Source: Mesostigma viride
Taxonomy: Eukaryota > Streptophyta > Mesostigmatophyceae > Mesostigmatales > Mesostigmataceae
Reading direction: 5' to 3'
Assembly: GCA_009746045.1 (NCBI GenBank)
Contig: RPFO01000027.1
Coordinates: 5,145,146 to 5,209,145, forward strand
Length of the DNA: 64,000 bases
Shown here: positions 19,982 to 31,900 of the stretch, piece after piece
How positions within the stretch are numbered: position 1 is the first letter of the stretch
How the letters are laid out: the number at the start of each line of letters is the position of its first letter
Translations under genes and position numbers: made by a program
Notes under the pieces: model-generated
Seen by the model: only the letters and a program-made list of their open reading frames with translations
Told to the model about the DNA's origin: nothing
Database searches by the model: none

Positions 19982-22900
19982 ATGGGCGTTCAGCCAAGGG
20001 CACCCCCCCTGGCGAGGGACTCCACCTTCTCGCGGCCCAACTGTTCGATGAACCCGTCGGCAGGGTCAACGGACGGCCCCGACATCGATGCCACGAGAGC
20101 GGAGCACCTTTTCCACGAGATCGCCGCCCGCCGCCCTGGCAGGGACATCCACGACGCCCTGGGCTCCATCCTCGGGTCCGTCTTCGGCCTACTCTCAACC
20201 GACGCCGCGGTCTCCTTTCTACCCCTGAGAAGCGCCCTCAAGCACGCCTCCCTGGCAGATATTCCGCAGCTTCCCGAGCTCTTAAGGGCCCTCGGCTTTC
20301 GGCTCAACCCGCTTGTCTCCGTTGACAACGACGCACCAGAAGTTATCAACAGTAATGACACGGCACACCATGATGACGGGGCAGCCCATGGCATCGATAA
20401 GCATGACAGCGGTAGGTCAGCCCATGCTGATGTCATGGTGACCCAGTCGCGGGGTAACGGGGTCCACCGTGATCTCATGTTGGTCATGCATGCTGCTGAC
20501 GCCCGGACCCACCTGCCCGCGATTCGTGCCGTGCACAAGCTGTGCTTGCAGCTGCACGCGAGTGCGGTGGGTCACCACCCTGCACTCAAAACCGCCAGCA
20601 TGCCCCCTGCCTTTGGTTCCATCGCCCCCCCGCCTGTGGCCCATGGTAATACGATGTTCACAGTGGACAAGGGCGTGGGCAAGGACATGGACAAGGGCGT
20701 GGGCGTGGGCGAGGACAAGGGCAAGGGCGTGGGCGTGGGCAAGAGCAACAGCGTCATGGACGGGACACTGTGTGCTATGAATAGCCATGACCAGACGGCC
20801 CGCATGCAGGTGGAGACACCCACCAGCCTGGCATGCCCTGCGAACCAGCCAAGGAAGCGGCCGGTGGTGGGCTCAGCCAGCGTTTCGGGGGGGAGGGAGG
20901 AGAGCCAGCCCCCCGGGAAAAGGGCCAGGGAGGGGGAGGGAGCTGCGCCGGCGTCCGGGGGGCCATGTCCAGGGTCCCAGGTATGCAGGCACACGTATCC
21001 GCAATCATGCTGCTCTCGTGGGGTGGGGTGGCGCCCATATTCATCCGTGTACTAGCATCACGGGTGAGTCCATTCGCCACTCAAGGAGGTCCGGGCTTCG
21101 GTAAAGACTTCTTAGCGTGCATCCTGGTTTTGTGAGAGGAGAACTGATGTTGCTGTCGCGCCATGCTGCTGCCTTCCCCATTGTCCGAGGGTGAGAAGGG
21201 GGGGGGGGGGGGGACAAGGGGGCAGGGGGAAGGAGTATTGGGAGGGGAATGGGGAAGTAGGGTGCTGCCGTCCCCATGGTCCGCCGGTCACCCACGCTGG
21301 AGTTGGCAGAAGTGAGCAGCAGGCAAGCAAGGAATGTGGCAGTTTATGGGTGTACGCTATGACAGTCTTGCTGCAACTCGCTGTCGACAGTCTTGCTGCA
21401 ACATGCTTTCGACAGTCTTGCTGCAACTCGCTTTCGACAGTCTTGCTGCAATTGTTTTTTTTTTACCATTTGTGCATTCCCAGGTGCTTGCGGAAGTTGA
21501 GTCCGTGATGTTTGGATCCCCCCGTCACACAACATACCTAACATCCGCTCCTGTGGACACTCCGTGTGGTGAGACACTTTCCGTGCTAGCATCCCCACCC
21601 ATGCCTTGTGCTGCCGCATACCCCCCTCCCCCCGTTCCTAGTGCTGCCGCATACCCCCCGGGCCCCAACGCCTTGTGCTACTGCACACAGTCACCCTCTG
21701 CAAAACACTTTGTTGCTATGCTGGCTCTACTGTCCCCCCCCCCCATCAACCTTGCAATGACCATGCACGGACTCTCACAGGCAACGTCCGCATCGATGCC
21801 AGCAGAAGGACGCTCCCTCCCCCATATGGAGGGTTCCTGTATGGACCCGACGCCAGCACAAGAACTCTCCCACATGGACCCGACGCCAGCACAAGAACTC
21901 TCCCACATGGACCCGACGGATGATGCCGTGACGTTGCGAGGCACCCACTCATCGTCGCTGGTCAATGCTGACCTCTCCGTGCGCGATGAAGGCCACGCCT
22001 ATGCCAGCACGGTGGCGGTGACGGCCGCCAATGGCAACCGTGGGGGCGATGTGGCTGCCCCGACGGATGATGCCGAGTGCAGTGGGGATGCCCGCTCGGC
22101 ACACAGTAGGGATGGTGCCACGGACATGCCTGGCAACCATGAAGACCCTGCGACCTTCATGGTTGTTCGCAACGAGGACCTGCCATATGTGCCTGCCGCA
22201 GGCGCCACCGATGTTGACATGCACGTATGTGGTGACCATGCCGCTAATGAGGCGATGGTGACGGCGGCTGAAGGTCAGCCAAGGCTTGCGGGGGACAAGG
22301 TCACGGTTGGTTCCACCATGTCGATCCCGCCAGGTAGCACCAGCTCATTGGCGGCCGTCACCGAGCGCCTGCGCACCTCGTCAGGTGCGTGGGAGGGGAT
22401 TTCTAGGCACCGCTCAGGTTACCTCGCGCATCTTTAGAAACGAGTGAACGCGTCATGCATTGATGAGGACATACAGTTGAATGAGCGTGCAGCGTTCGCT
22501 CTAGATAGATTCCTAATAACGCTGCATTGTGCGTTGATGAGGACAAACAGGTCAAATGAGTGGTTAGATTCCTTAGTTCTAGATAGATTCTTTTTATAGC
22601 TGCAGCCTTTGTCTTCTGCAATTCTTCCAGCTTTTAGGCTTCTCTATCTTCTTCAGTCCCTGTCCTAGCCTACTGCATCGTGGCTTACGGTAACACATGC
22701 AGTCGCTTCTGGTATTAGGCCCCTTGTCGGTCAACTGCTGGCATTGTAGGGTGCACCACCAGGCATCAGAGCTGGTAGCTCTCAAATAGCTCTCAGCTGG
22801 TCTCACGGCTTTTAGTAGGGTACGTTGGTGTTATGGTTTTTAATTCGCTCGGCTTCTCTTGTTGGGACTCTTGTTGGCGGGCCTTCGCTGTACCTTGTAG

Positions 22901-25900
22901 CCTGGGAGCTCCTAATTGATACTTCTGGCAGTTTAGTCAGCGGTCCTCGGTGATACTTGAGATGGTACTAGAAGGTAGTAAGGTAGAGGCATATCATGGT
23001 AGGATGAGATTTCGTGGCACGAGAGCGCTGTTAAAATTATTGTTTTGCGGCTATACTCCCTGACCTTGTGGCGTTTGGTAGCCATTCTTCCCTTATTGGT
23101 CCTTCACCTGTTCACCCAGGGTTCAATAAGCAAGACAGAACCTTATTGGTCCTTCACCTGTTCCCCAAGGGTTCAATAAGCAAGACAGAACCTTATTGGT
23201 CCTTCACCTGTTCATCAAGGGTTCAATAAGCAAGACAGAACCTTATTGGTCCTTCACCTGTTCACCAAGGGTTCAATAAGCAAGACAGAACCTTATTGGT
23301 CCTTCACCTGTTCATCAAGGGTTCAATAAGCAAGACAGAACCGGAAATTTCGGTGGCTTCTGACATGGTTGCCCTTATCGTCAGACCTCATAAATAATAC
23401 AACACCTGAGACCTCACAAATAGCACTACAGTGGGTAGTATAATAATATACAACTAGGGATGACATGGTGGCCCTTATAGTCAGACCTCATACTCTGGTA
23501 GGTGTATTCTCTCATACTTGAATCGAAGCTCGAGCCTCGTTGTTCTCGACTTTACGGGGCCCCGTCTTCTGGTTTCGGTGGTTCTCTGCAGCTCTGGGAT
23601 TGCAGCTCCTGGTATCAAATTTCTATTTATCTTTAGTAGACTAATAGTACCACCCTATTTTATCATCAGTAGCATTATCGAGCTGCCTGGTTTTATCGCG
23701 CCTAGTATGAGAGCCCCTAGTTTCAGCGGTCGCAGCTTGAAATGTTTGGAGTCCAACCACCTGCGGCAGCTGTGCTGCTATGCAAGTGAGGTGATACTGT
23801 ACCGCTACTACTCGTAGAACTCAGCCTTATGACGAGGTGACACCGTAGTGCTGTGCAGTGTTCTGCTTGCGCCTGGTGTTATGGTAGCTCAGCATGGTGT
23901 ATTGGTGTTATGGTGGGCGGATGCAGCCTGCATGTGTAAGCTCCAATCACCCGGAAGATTTCTGTTCTATGCCCCCACCCCTTTCCCCACCCCTTTTTCC
24001 CACCCTTTTCCCACCCCTTTCCCCACCCCTTTCCCCACCCCTTTCCCCACCCCTTTCCCCACCCCTTTCCCCACCCCTTTCCCCACCCCTTTCCCCACCC
24101 CTTTCCCCACCCCTTTCCCCACCCCTTTCCCCACCCCTTTCCCCACCCCTTTCCCCACCCCTTTCCCCACCCCTTTCCCCACCCCTTTCCCCACCCCTTT
24201 CCCCACCCCTTTCCCCACCCCTTTCCCCACCCCTTTCCCCACCCCTTTCCCATGCATCGTCTGACCCTCACGCAGCGCAACGTGAGGCGCCACGCAAGAG
24301 GGCAGCTGAAGGGCCCGCATTGATGCCACGGGCTGCGCGGGTGCTGGACCAGCAGGCACACCCCCGAGGGGGCGCACATGCCCAGGGGAGCGAATCGGGT
24401 GTCGGCAGATCATTGCCCTTGTCGGCGGAACCACGTTGTTTGCTGGCAGAACCAAGCCCTTTGCTGGCGGATGCGATGCCAGCATCGTTGGACGATGCCA
24501 GCCCGTTGGTGGCAGAGCGGCCTTCCTTGTCGGCAGATCCAAGTCCTCGCTCGGCCGGCATGCCCTCAGCACCGGCAGGAACGGAGCAACAAAAGTTGGA
24601 GCAACAGGAGCAAAAAAAGCTGGAGCAAAAAAAGCTGGAGCAACAGGAAAGAAAATCGGAGGAACAAGAACTCGAGACAATAGCACCAGCACCACCTGCC
24701 CCACCACACGTGGCATTGCCTGCAGTCCCGGAGGACGCTGCCTCCAGGGGTCACGATGGCCCCTCGTCACTTCACGGTGTCGCGTCCGGTGATTGTACGA
24801 CACATGCGCTGGCACCATCGGACGCGTCCCACTCACAAGGCCCATTCGCTATCCCGCGGTCGCAAGGGAACATCCCTCGGCTACCCTCCGAGCAAGGGCA
24901 GGTCCCTCGGGTGTATGCATCAGAGCTGCCGATGATACAGAGCGCGGTCATATTCCCGACGGTACCAACCGGTTTGGCTCGCGATGATGCTGCAACGATG
25001 GAGCTGGGGCCACGGAGAGGGATGCCGCTGTCACCGGAGCAAGGGATCCAAGCCCCAGTCGAGACCCCAGCGACGGGCGAGACCCCCAGGACGGGCGACA
25101 TGGGGAAGAGGGCGATTCAGCCAGAGGCAGAAGCAGAAGCAGAGGCGCCGTCGTTGCAGGAGCCCCAGACAGAAGGGGGCAGCCGAGCGGGGCAGGGGGA
25201 GGGAGAGGCGGAGGCAGGGTCGGAGGTGGAGGGAGGTGAGGAGGCGGAGTCGGGCGCGGTCATGGATGTAATGGAGGAGTGGGAGGGGCATGGACAGGCA
25301 GAGTCTGCGCAAGGGGGAGGCGAGAGCGTAGGGGAAGAGTTAGATGGAGAGGCAGAGGCGATGGGTTATGGAGAGGCAGGAGTAGGGGTGGGGCCAGACA
25401 CGGGGGTGGAGTTGGGGCCAGAGGGGGGGGGGGAGGGGGAGACAGTTGGCGAGAGGGGGGAAGAGGGAGGGGGAGAAAAAGATGGATTTTTGCGGGGAGG
25501 TGGAGAGGGGCAGGGGCGTGAGGAGGGGCAGCGCTTGGCATTGGGCCCCGACCCCCTACTCAACGCGACAGCGAGCATCATAGCATCGCCAGTGACGGAA
25601 ACCAGCATCATGCCATTGCCAGGGAGGGAAAACAGCATCGTAACGTTGCCAGGGCGAGAATCCTCGGCACCCCCTTGTGTGGAAGAGCAGCACATAAAGA
25701 GGTGGCCTCAGTGGGCGGTGGCAGTGTTTGCGGACTATTTGTTCCAGCAGCAAGTGGTCGAGCGTTTCGAGCTCTTCTTCCTGCGAACGGCGGTGAGTCG
25801 GGTGACTAATAACTATTAATAATGTGGGGGCGGAACGTGGTGAATCATGCTAGCATGGGCCTGGACAGTCGGGTGACAAAGAGTGAAGTTTATTACATGG

Positions 25901-28900
25901 TTTTACGGGGATATTTACAATGGGCATTTGGGCGCTAAAAGAACTAGAGCAAAATCAATGCCATCATTCACTATTTGACAATGCATCTTGGGCTATCCAC
26001 GAAGGGAGAATAGGTGCTACAAGTTCTGCCCACCCCCCTCCTGTATTGTTTTGTGCAAGTGACAGCATAACTCTTCCCTCATCAAGTAGGGGAGTCCAGA
26101 GGAGACAGGATAAGCTGTTGGGGAAGTGGGTGCCTAAAGTTCTTCTTTTATTGCCCTGATCATTGCTTCTTTCACCATTTGTTCTGTTGGGTGGATGGTT
26201 AGGCATGTGGGTCGTGTGCAGGAGACATGGGGTGGCCGCTTGGGTTGTGTCGGGCAGTTACTTTTGCAACTACGCGCATGCGACTTTGCGTGGTAGTAGT
26301 TTGATCCCAGGTGTCGTCCAAGCACTTCAGATACTTGGACCCCGCCATTGCAGCATGACCTTGATTTGCACTGCTTTTTGTATCGACTATCTCAATCAAC
26401 GGAGAAGGCACAAATCTCTCCCCATGTGCGCCAAGTCTTATAATCTTATAATCTCACTTGGCAGGGTGTCATCGGTTCCCCCATCACGAACCTGTTGCTT
26501 CATGACTGTCCCTCCTCCCTTTGTATGTGGCAGAGCCATGAATACTCGGCGCCATGTTTTCAACATGCCATTTACCCTGCCACGTTACCCCCCTCTAACA
26601 TTGCCGCCGTGCTAAGCGGTTTCAACAATCTCTAGTCTTGGGGTGGTTGGCCCTAAGTTGGGATGTCTTGTCTGAGGTGACATTGGTTCGGGCAGCGGAT
26701 GTAGGGCTAGCGCTAAGGGAGGCTTTGAGATCTCTACTCTCTGCCCTCCTTGCAAGATCAGGCCCTCAATGGTACTCTTTACGGATATTGGGTATATTGA
26801 TACTAGTCTAGTAGCACTATAGGCTTGATGTCTAGGCTTGATGAATACTACTACTATAGGCTTGATGTCTAGGCTTGATGAATAGTACTACTATAGGCTT
26901 GATGTCTAGGCTTGATGAATAGTACTACTATAGGCTTGATGTCTAGGCTTGTTGAATAGTACTACTATAGGCTTGATGTCTAGGCTTGATGAATAGTACT
27001 ACTATAGGCTCGAGGTATCAGCTTGATAATTAGGTTGCTACGAGCTGACTGTTCGACTGCTGAGTCACCACATTTTGCACTTCCATCGAACAGGGCACAA
27101 GGTTTGCGGTGCAATATTTGATCGAGACGCTGGGCAGGCAGGAGGTGAAGCAGCATGCGCAAGCTTTCGTCCGGGACCCTGACCAGTGGGTGAGTTACTG
27201 GCGTAGAACCAGCCCGAATGAAAGCAATTGGTGCGTCTTTGGGAGTTTTGTGCACATATCACCAACCCAACGGTAAGCAGTGGATGGCTCTTTGTGAGTT
27301 TGCAATGCGTTCGAAAGAAATTGGAGTATCACCAATGCATTATCACTCCCTTCCTCACTTATCTACTAATAACTAACTTACTAACGTTACTTATTAACAC
27401 TGCATTCTGACGTAATCAGTCAATCTTTCAATTCATTCATTCATTACCTGCGTATCTGTCGCGCACGGATATGGTAAATATGGATGTTCTCAGTGCAGTA
27501 TCAGGCATCACTTAACAATCAGCCTACTTTAGTAAGTAGTTTATAGCAATTTTTGCAGGCAGTTTTGAAGATTGTGACTAGCAGCCTTACAGCAACTACA
27601 CAATTTTTTGCAGTACTAAAATATATTGTTAAGGATGCGATCTCATAGTGCATCAATAGCAAATGGCGGGAAAAAAATAATTCGTGGAAAAGAAAATTGT
27701 GTTGACGTTGTAGTTTTTGTAACTATGGTGGTGTTTTGTGGGATTCGCGATCGCGAAGTGTAGTGCCTGCCCCCTTTGTGAACTCAATCGCCTCCATGGA
27801 CTGCCCTCACATATTTCATGTCACCTTGTGTTCTTTCAAGTGCCTGACCTGGCTCCTTTTCTAAGTGCCATTTCGTTAGGTGCCCAAGCACCTGTCGTCC
27901 GTGAGCGCTCTATACTTGATGCTTTTTAGCACATAGAATAATCATTATTTTTTTTGTGCAGGTCCAGGCCCTCCATGTGCCCTGATTTGCTCGTTGGGTT
28001 TCAGCGCTTATAGCTCATGGTTGTCATTTCTCGCTTTCTTATGTCCTTGACCGACTAGCATCTGCTCTACTTCCTGCTCTAATCCCTGCTCTAATCTACC
28101 TTCTGAAGTTCTGATCTAATCCCACCTGCCTGCTGGAAGCAAGGGATGATCGCATAAAGGTTTTGCCAACCTCCTCTGAAATATGATTATCATGGAAACC
28201 AAACGCCTCCCCAAACCTACTAAACGTTAATTAGTGAGCAAAAGCACTACGATCCTCCTGCGGTTCCGCTTATAGTTCTGCAGATAGCAGCTGATGTGAA
28301 CATGCATGCTCTTATCCTGCGGTTCCGCTTATAGCACTGTAGATAGCAGCTGATGTGAACATGCATGCTCTTATCCTGCGGTTCCGCTTATAGCACTGTA
28401 GATAGCAGCTGATGTGAACATGCATGCTCTTATCCTGCGGTTCCGCTTATAGCACTGTAGATAGCAGCTGATGTGAACATGCATGCTCTTATCCTGCGGT
28501 TCCGCTATAACAGGCTTAACTCTTAAAGCTAGCGCCCCTGCAAAATGCTTAGCTCTTAAATCTACATAACTCTTACATCTAGCGCCCCTACAAAATGCTT
28601 AACTCTTCAATATGGCGCGATGCTATTTTAAATCTCCTGTGCCCCTACCTGCCTCTACCTGGGTGCGCAGAGGGCCCTGTGGGTGAAGTTCGACGAGGAA
28701 GGAGAGGGCAGCGCCACCCCCGCCTCCCGTCAAGTCCCCGAGGCAAAGCCACGACCAGCACGACAACGCGAGACACGAGCCTCGCAGCCACTCCAGTTGC
28801 AGCCGCAAACACTACTCCCACGGCCTCTGCAACGTCAAGCGTTGCAACCCTGGTGGTCTCAACCCCAAGCAAGGCAGTCGCAACTGTGGCAGTCAGCCCC

Positions 28901-31900
28901 AAGTCAGCCACAGCCGTCGCAGCTGCCAGTATCACAAGCGCATCCATTGCAGACCCCCTCATGGCAGCCACAAGCGTCACAGCCGCAACCATCGCAGCCA
29001 AGGGCGGAGGCGAGGGCAGAGGCAAGGGTGATGGCAAGCATGCAGCCGAGGGCAGTGGCAAGCGCCCAACCGGATCTCACACTCAGGAATGTAACCCCAA
29101 CCCTTGCATGCGAGGGACTGCACTCGCGGAGCCTAGGCCTTCAGGCAACAGGCAACTATACAGGCGGGTGGGCGGGGGCAGGCCTCCAACAGGGCCTCCC
29201 ACAGCCGCAGGCAACCGCACAGTACCCAGCGCCGCGACCTCTGTGGCCACAACCGCCGTTGCCCGCGTGGGCGAGGACGAGCTGTCAGCCTGGGGCGTAC
29301 ACAGGGGTGCTCCCTCTAGCGGACACGGGGATGCAGGGGGGGGCGCATGCGTGGGCGCAGCAGCAAGCACGCCCAGGTGTGCCGTCGCGGGCCGTTCAAG
29401 AGGGGCAGCCGAGACCTGATGCAGGGGTGCCAGCAGGGCCGCATGCAGTGGTGGAGACATGGGTGGGATATGGGGTGCGAGCGAGGGCTGAGTCAGGACA
29501 AGTACCTTATCCTGCGCAAGCTCATCCAACAGGAGCCCAGGCACGAGGCTATCCAGAGGCCCAGCCTCGATCGCACGAGCGGCTGCAAGCATGGGTGCGT
29601 GAAGAGGTGCCGGCGCCGAGGGAGTCATGTTCGCCGGCACATGCGCAGGCCCCGTCGCAGCAGCACTCGCATCTGCAGTTGCAGTCGCACTCACAGGTGC
29701 AGTTGCAGCCGCAACCAGCGCAGGCACTGATGCAGCTTTACGCACGGTTGCATGCAGGGGACTCGGCACCAATGCCCGAGCGGACGCAGCCGCAATTAGC
29801 GCAGGCCCGTTCATCGACCCCCGCTTTTTCTCAGGCAGAGTTGCGGTCGCAAGCCCGCGTGAGCTTGCAAGCAGAGCGTGAGGCAGGAGCGTCTTCGCAG
29901 GTGACGTCGCGAGCATCGGTGCAGGCAGGGCATGGGGCAGGTGTGCCCACGCAGGTGACGCCGCAAGCGCCGGTGCAGGCGCAGGCGTCTGTGCGGATGC
30001 AGGCACAAACTCAGCCGCAAGCAATGGCGCAGGTGCAGCCGCAATTAGCATGGGCGAATTTGCAGCCGCAAGCGCCGGCGCAGGCAGGGAATGAGCGGCT
30101 GATGCTCGGGCAGTTGACGTCGCGAGCACAGGCGCGAGAGGGGCCGCTCCTGACGGCTCAGGCACAATCGCAGGTGCAGGCGCACGCACAATCGCAAGCG
30201 CGGGCACAATCACAGGCGCAGCAACATGCGTTGAATGTGCAGCAGCATCTTGTGCGAATTGGGCAGCACTCTAGTACCCTGCAGCCAACTATCAGGTTGG
30301 GTGGGCAGCCGTCTACGTCCCTGCTTCCTGGGCAGCAACCTACCCAACTGTCCATCGGGCAGCAGTCCTCTCTCCTCCAAGCTCGGCTGCCTGTAGCCAG
30401 CACGGCAGGCAGTGGGCTGCCAGTAGCCAACACGGCAGGCAGAGAGCTGCCAGTAGCCAACACGGCAGGCAGTAAGCCGCCGGCAGTGCCTGCACCACAG
30501 AGCGTTCAAGTACCCACCAGCGCTCGACCAGAGTGCCCGCGTTCAAACCCTTGTGGTGCTGCCCTCTCAACCGGCATACCTGCCCCGCAACGGTGCACGG
30601 ACTCATCGACGCATCACGGCGTTGACTCGTCTACTCATCAGTGCACATCCTCTTCTACACACCCTGGCGTCTGCTCGTCTACTCCTTTGACAGAGGTCCC
30701 GTGCTCCCATCCCGCTAATATTGTTTTAACCAGCGCCGCCAATGTGCTTGTACCTACCAGCGTGCCTGACAACCAGCCGCTACGCACCAGCATGCCCGAT
30801 GCACTGCTGCCCGCCAATGTTACCAAGCAACCAATGGCTGCCAGCTTTACCAACGCGCCGGCCCCCGCCAGCTCTACCGAAGCGCCGGTACTCGCCAGCT
30901 TTACCAACCAACCAGCACGAACCAGCTTTACAAACCAAGCAGTGCCCGCTAGCTTTACCGACCATGCAGTGCCCGCCAGCATTATCAACCAAGCAGCGCC
31001 CGTCAGCATTATCAATGAGCCTGCGGTCCCGGCTCCAATGTCCCAAGAACCTCGTCCCCCTGCAGCTTCACCGAGGAATCTGCTCCCCTCCCCGTTGTCG
31101 ACAGAATCTTTACCTTCCTCGTCGTCAAGGGAACGCACGCTTCTGCCAGCGAGGACGGACACAGTCTTACATGGCCAGCCGGGGGTCGGCGATGTGCTGG
31201 CGTCTCTGCGCACGAGGACCCTGGCGGAGTGGCCCAACGCCGCGCGGGTGGTCTTCTACCAATATGTGCTGGGCAGGGTCTCCAAGAGCAAAAGCAAGAG
31301 GCTCTCTTGGTCCCGTATCGGCTTCCATCAGACACAAAATTTGAAGGTACGTATCGGTAATGTTTTCTTGAATAGTAGCAGAAGTTCAAAGCATGCATTG
31401 CCTTTTGTTTTTTAATAGAAGTAGAAAATTATGCATCGCTCTTGTTAACTTGAATAGAAGCAAAATTGAGGCTATGTCTTTCTGGTTCAATTTTTTCTTG
31501 ATGGCACACTTCCAGGTTTATGCAGCGGCATTGTTTTCCTATCAGAGGAGTAGCAGAATTTGAAAGCCCGCGTAGCTCTTGTTTCTCATCAGGCACTTCA
31601 AGCGAGCTCCCGTCTTGTTTTCCTACCGGTTTCCCTCTCTGACTTCAAGGTGTTAAGTGAGCTTCATACGCATATGCAGGGATTCGTGATGGCGTTGGAC
31701 TTGTCTCTTTCCATGCTAATGTCTTGTCTCATTCCATGCAAGTGCCTTGTCTCATTCCATGCAAATTGTTGCTCTTTTTCATAGCTCCTTTTCATGGTTG
31801 GTAACGTAACGGTTGGCAGTCCCCCTTTTTCTTTCCAAAGGCCTTATTACCAGCTTGTTATTGAGGTAAGATATTTGTCTTTTGCCTTTCTAGGACCCAT

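Noticed and set aside
23091-23340. Possible CRISPR-like direct repeats
   Set aside because: Units are contiguous 50-bp copies with no unique spacers, in an intron of a eukaryotic gene.
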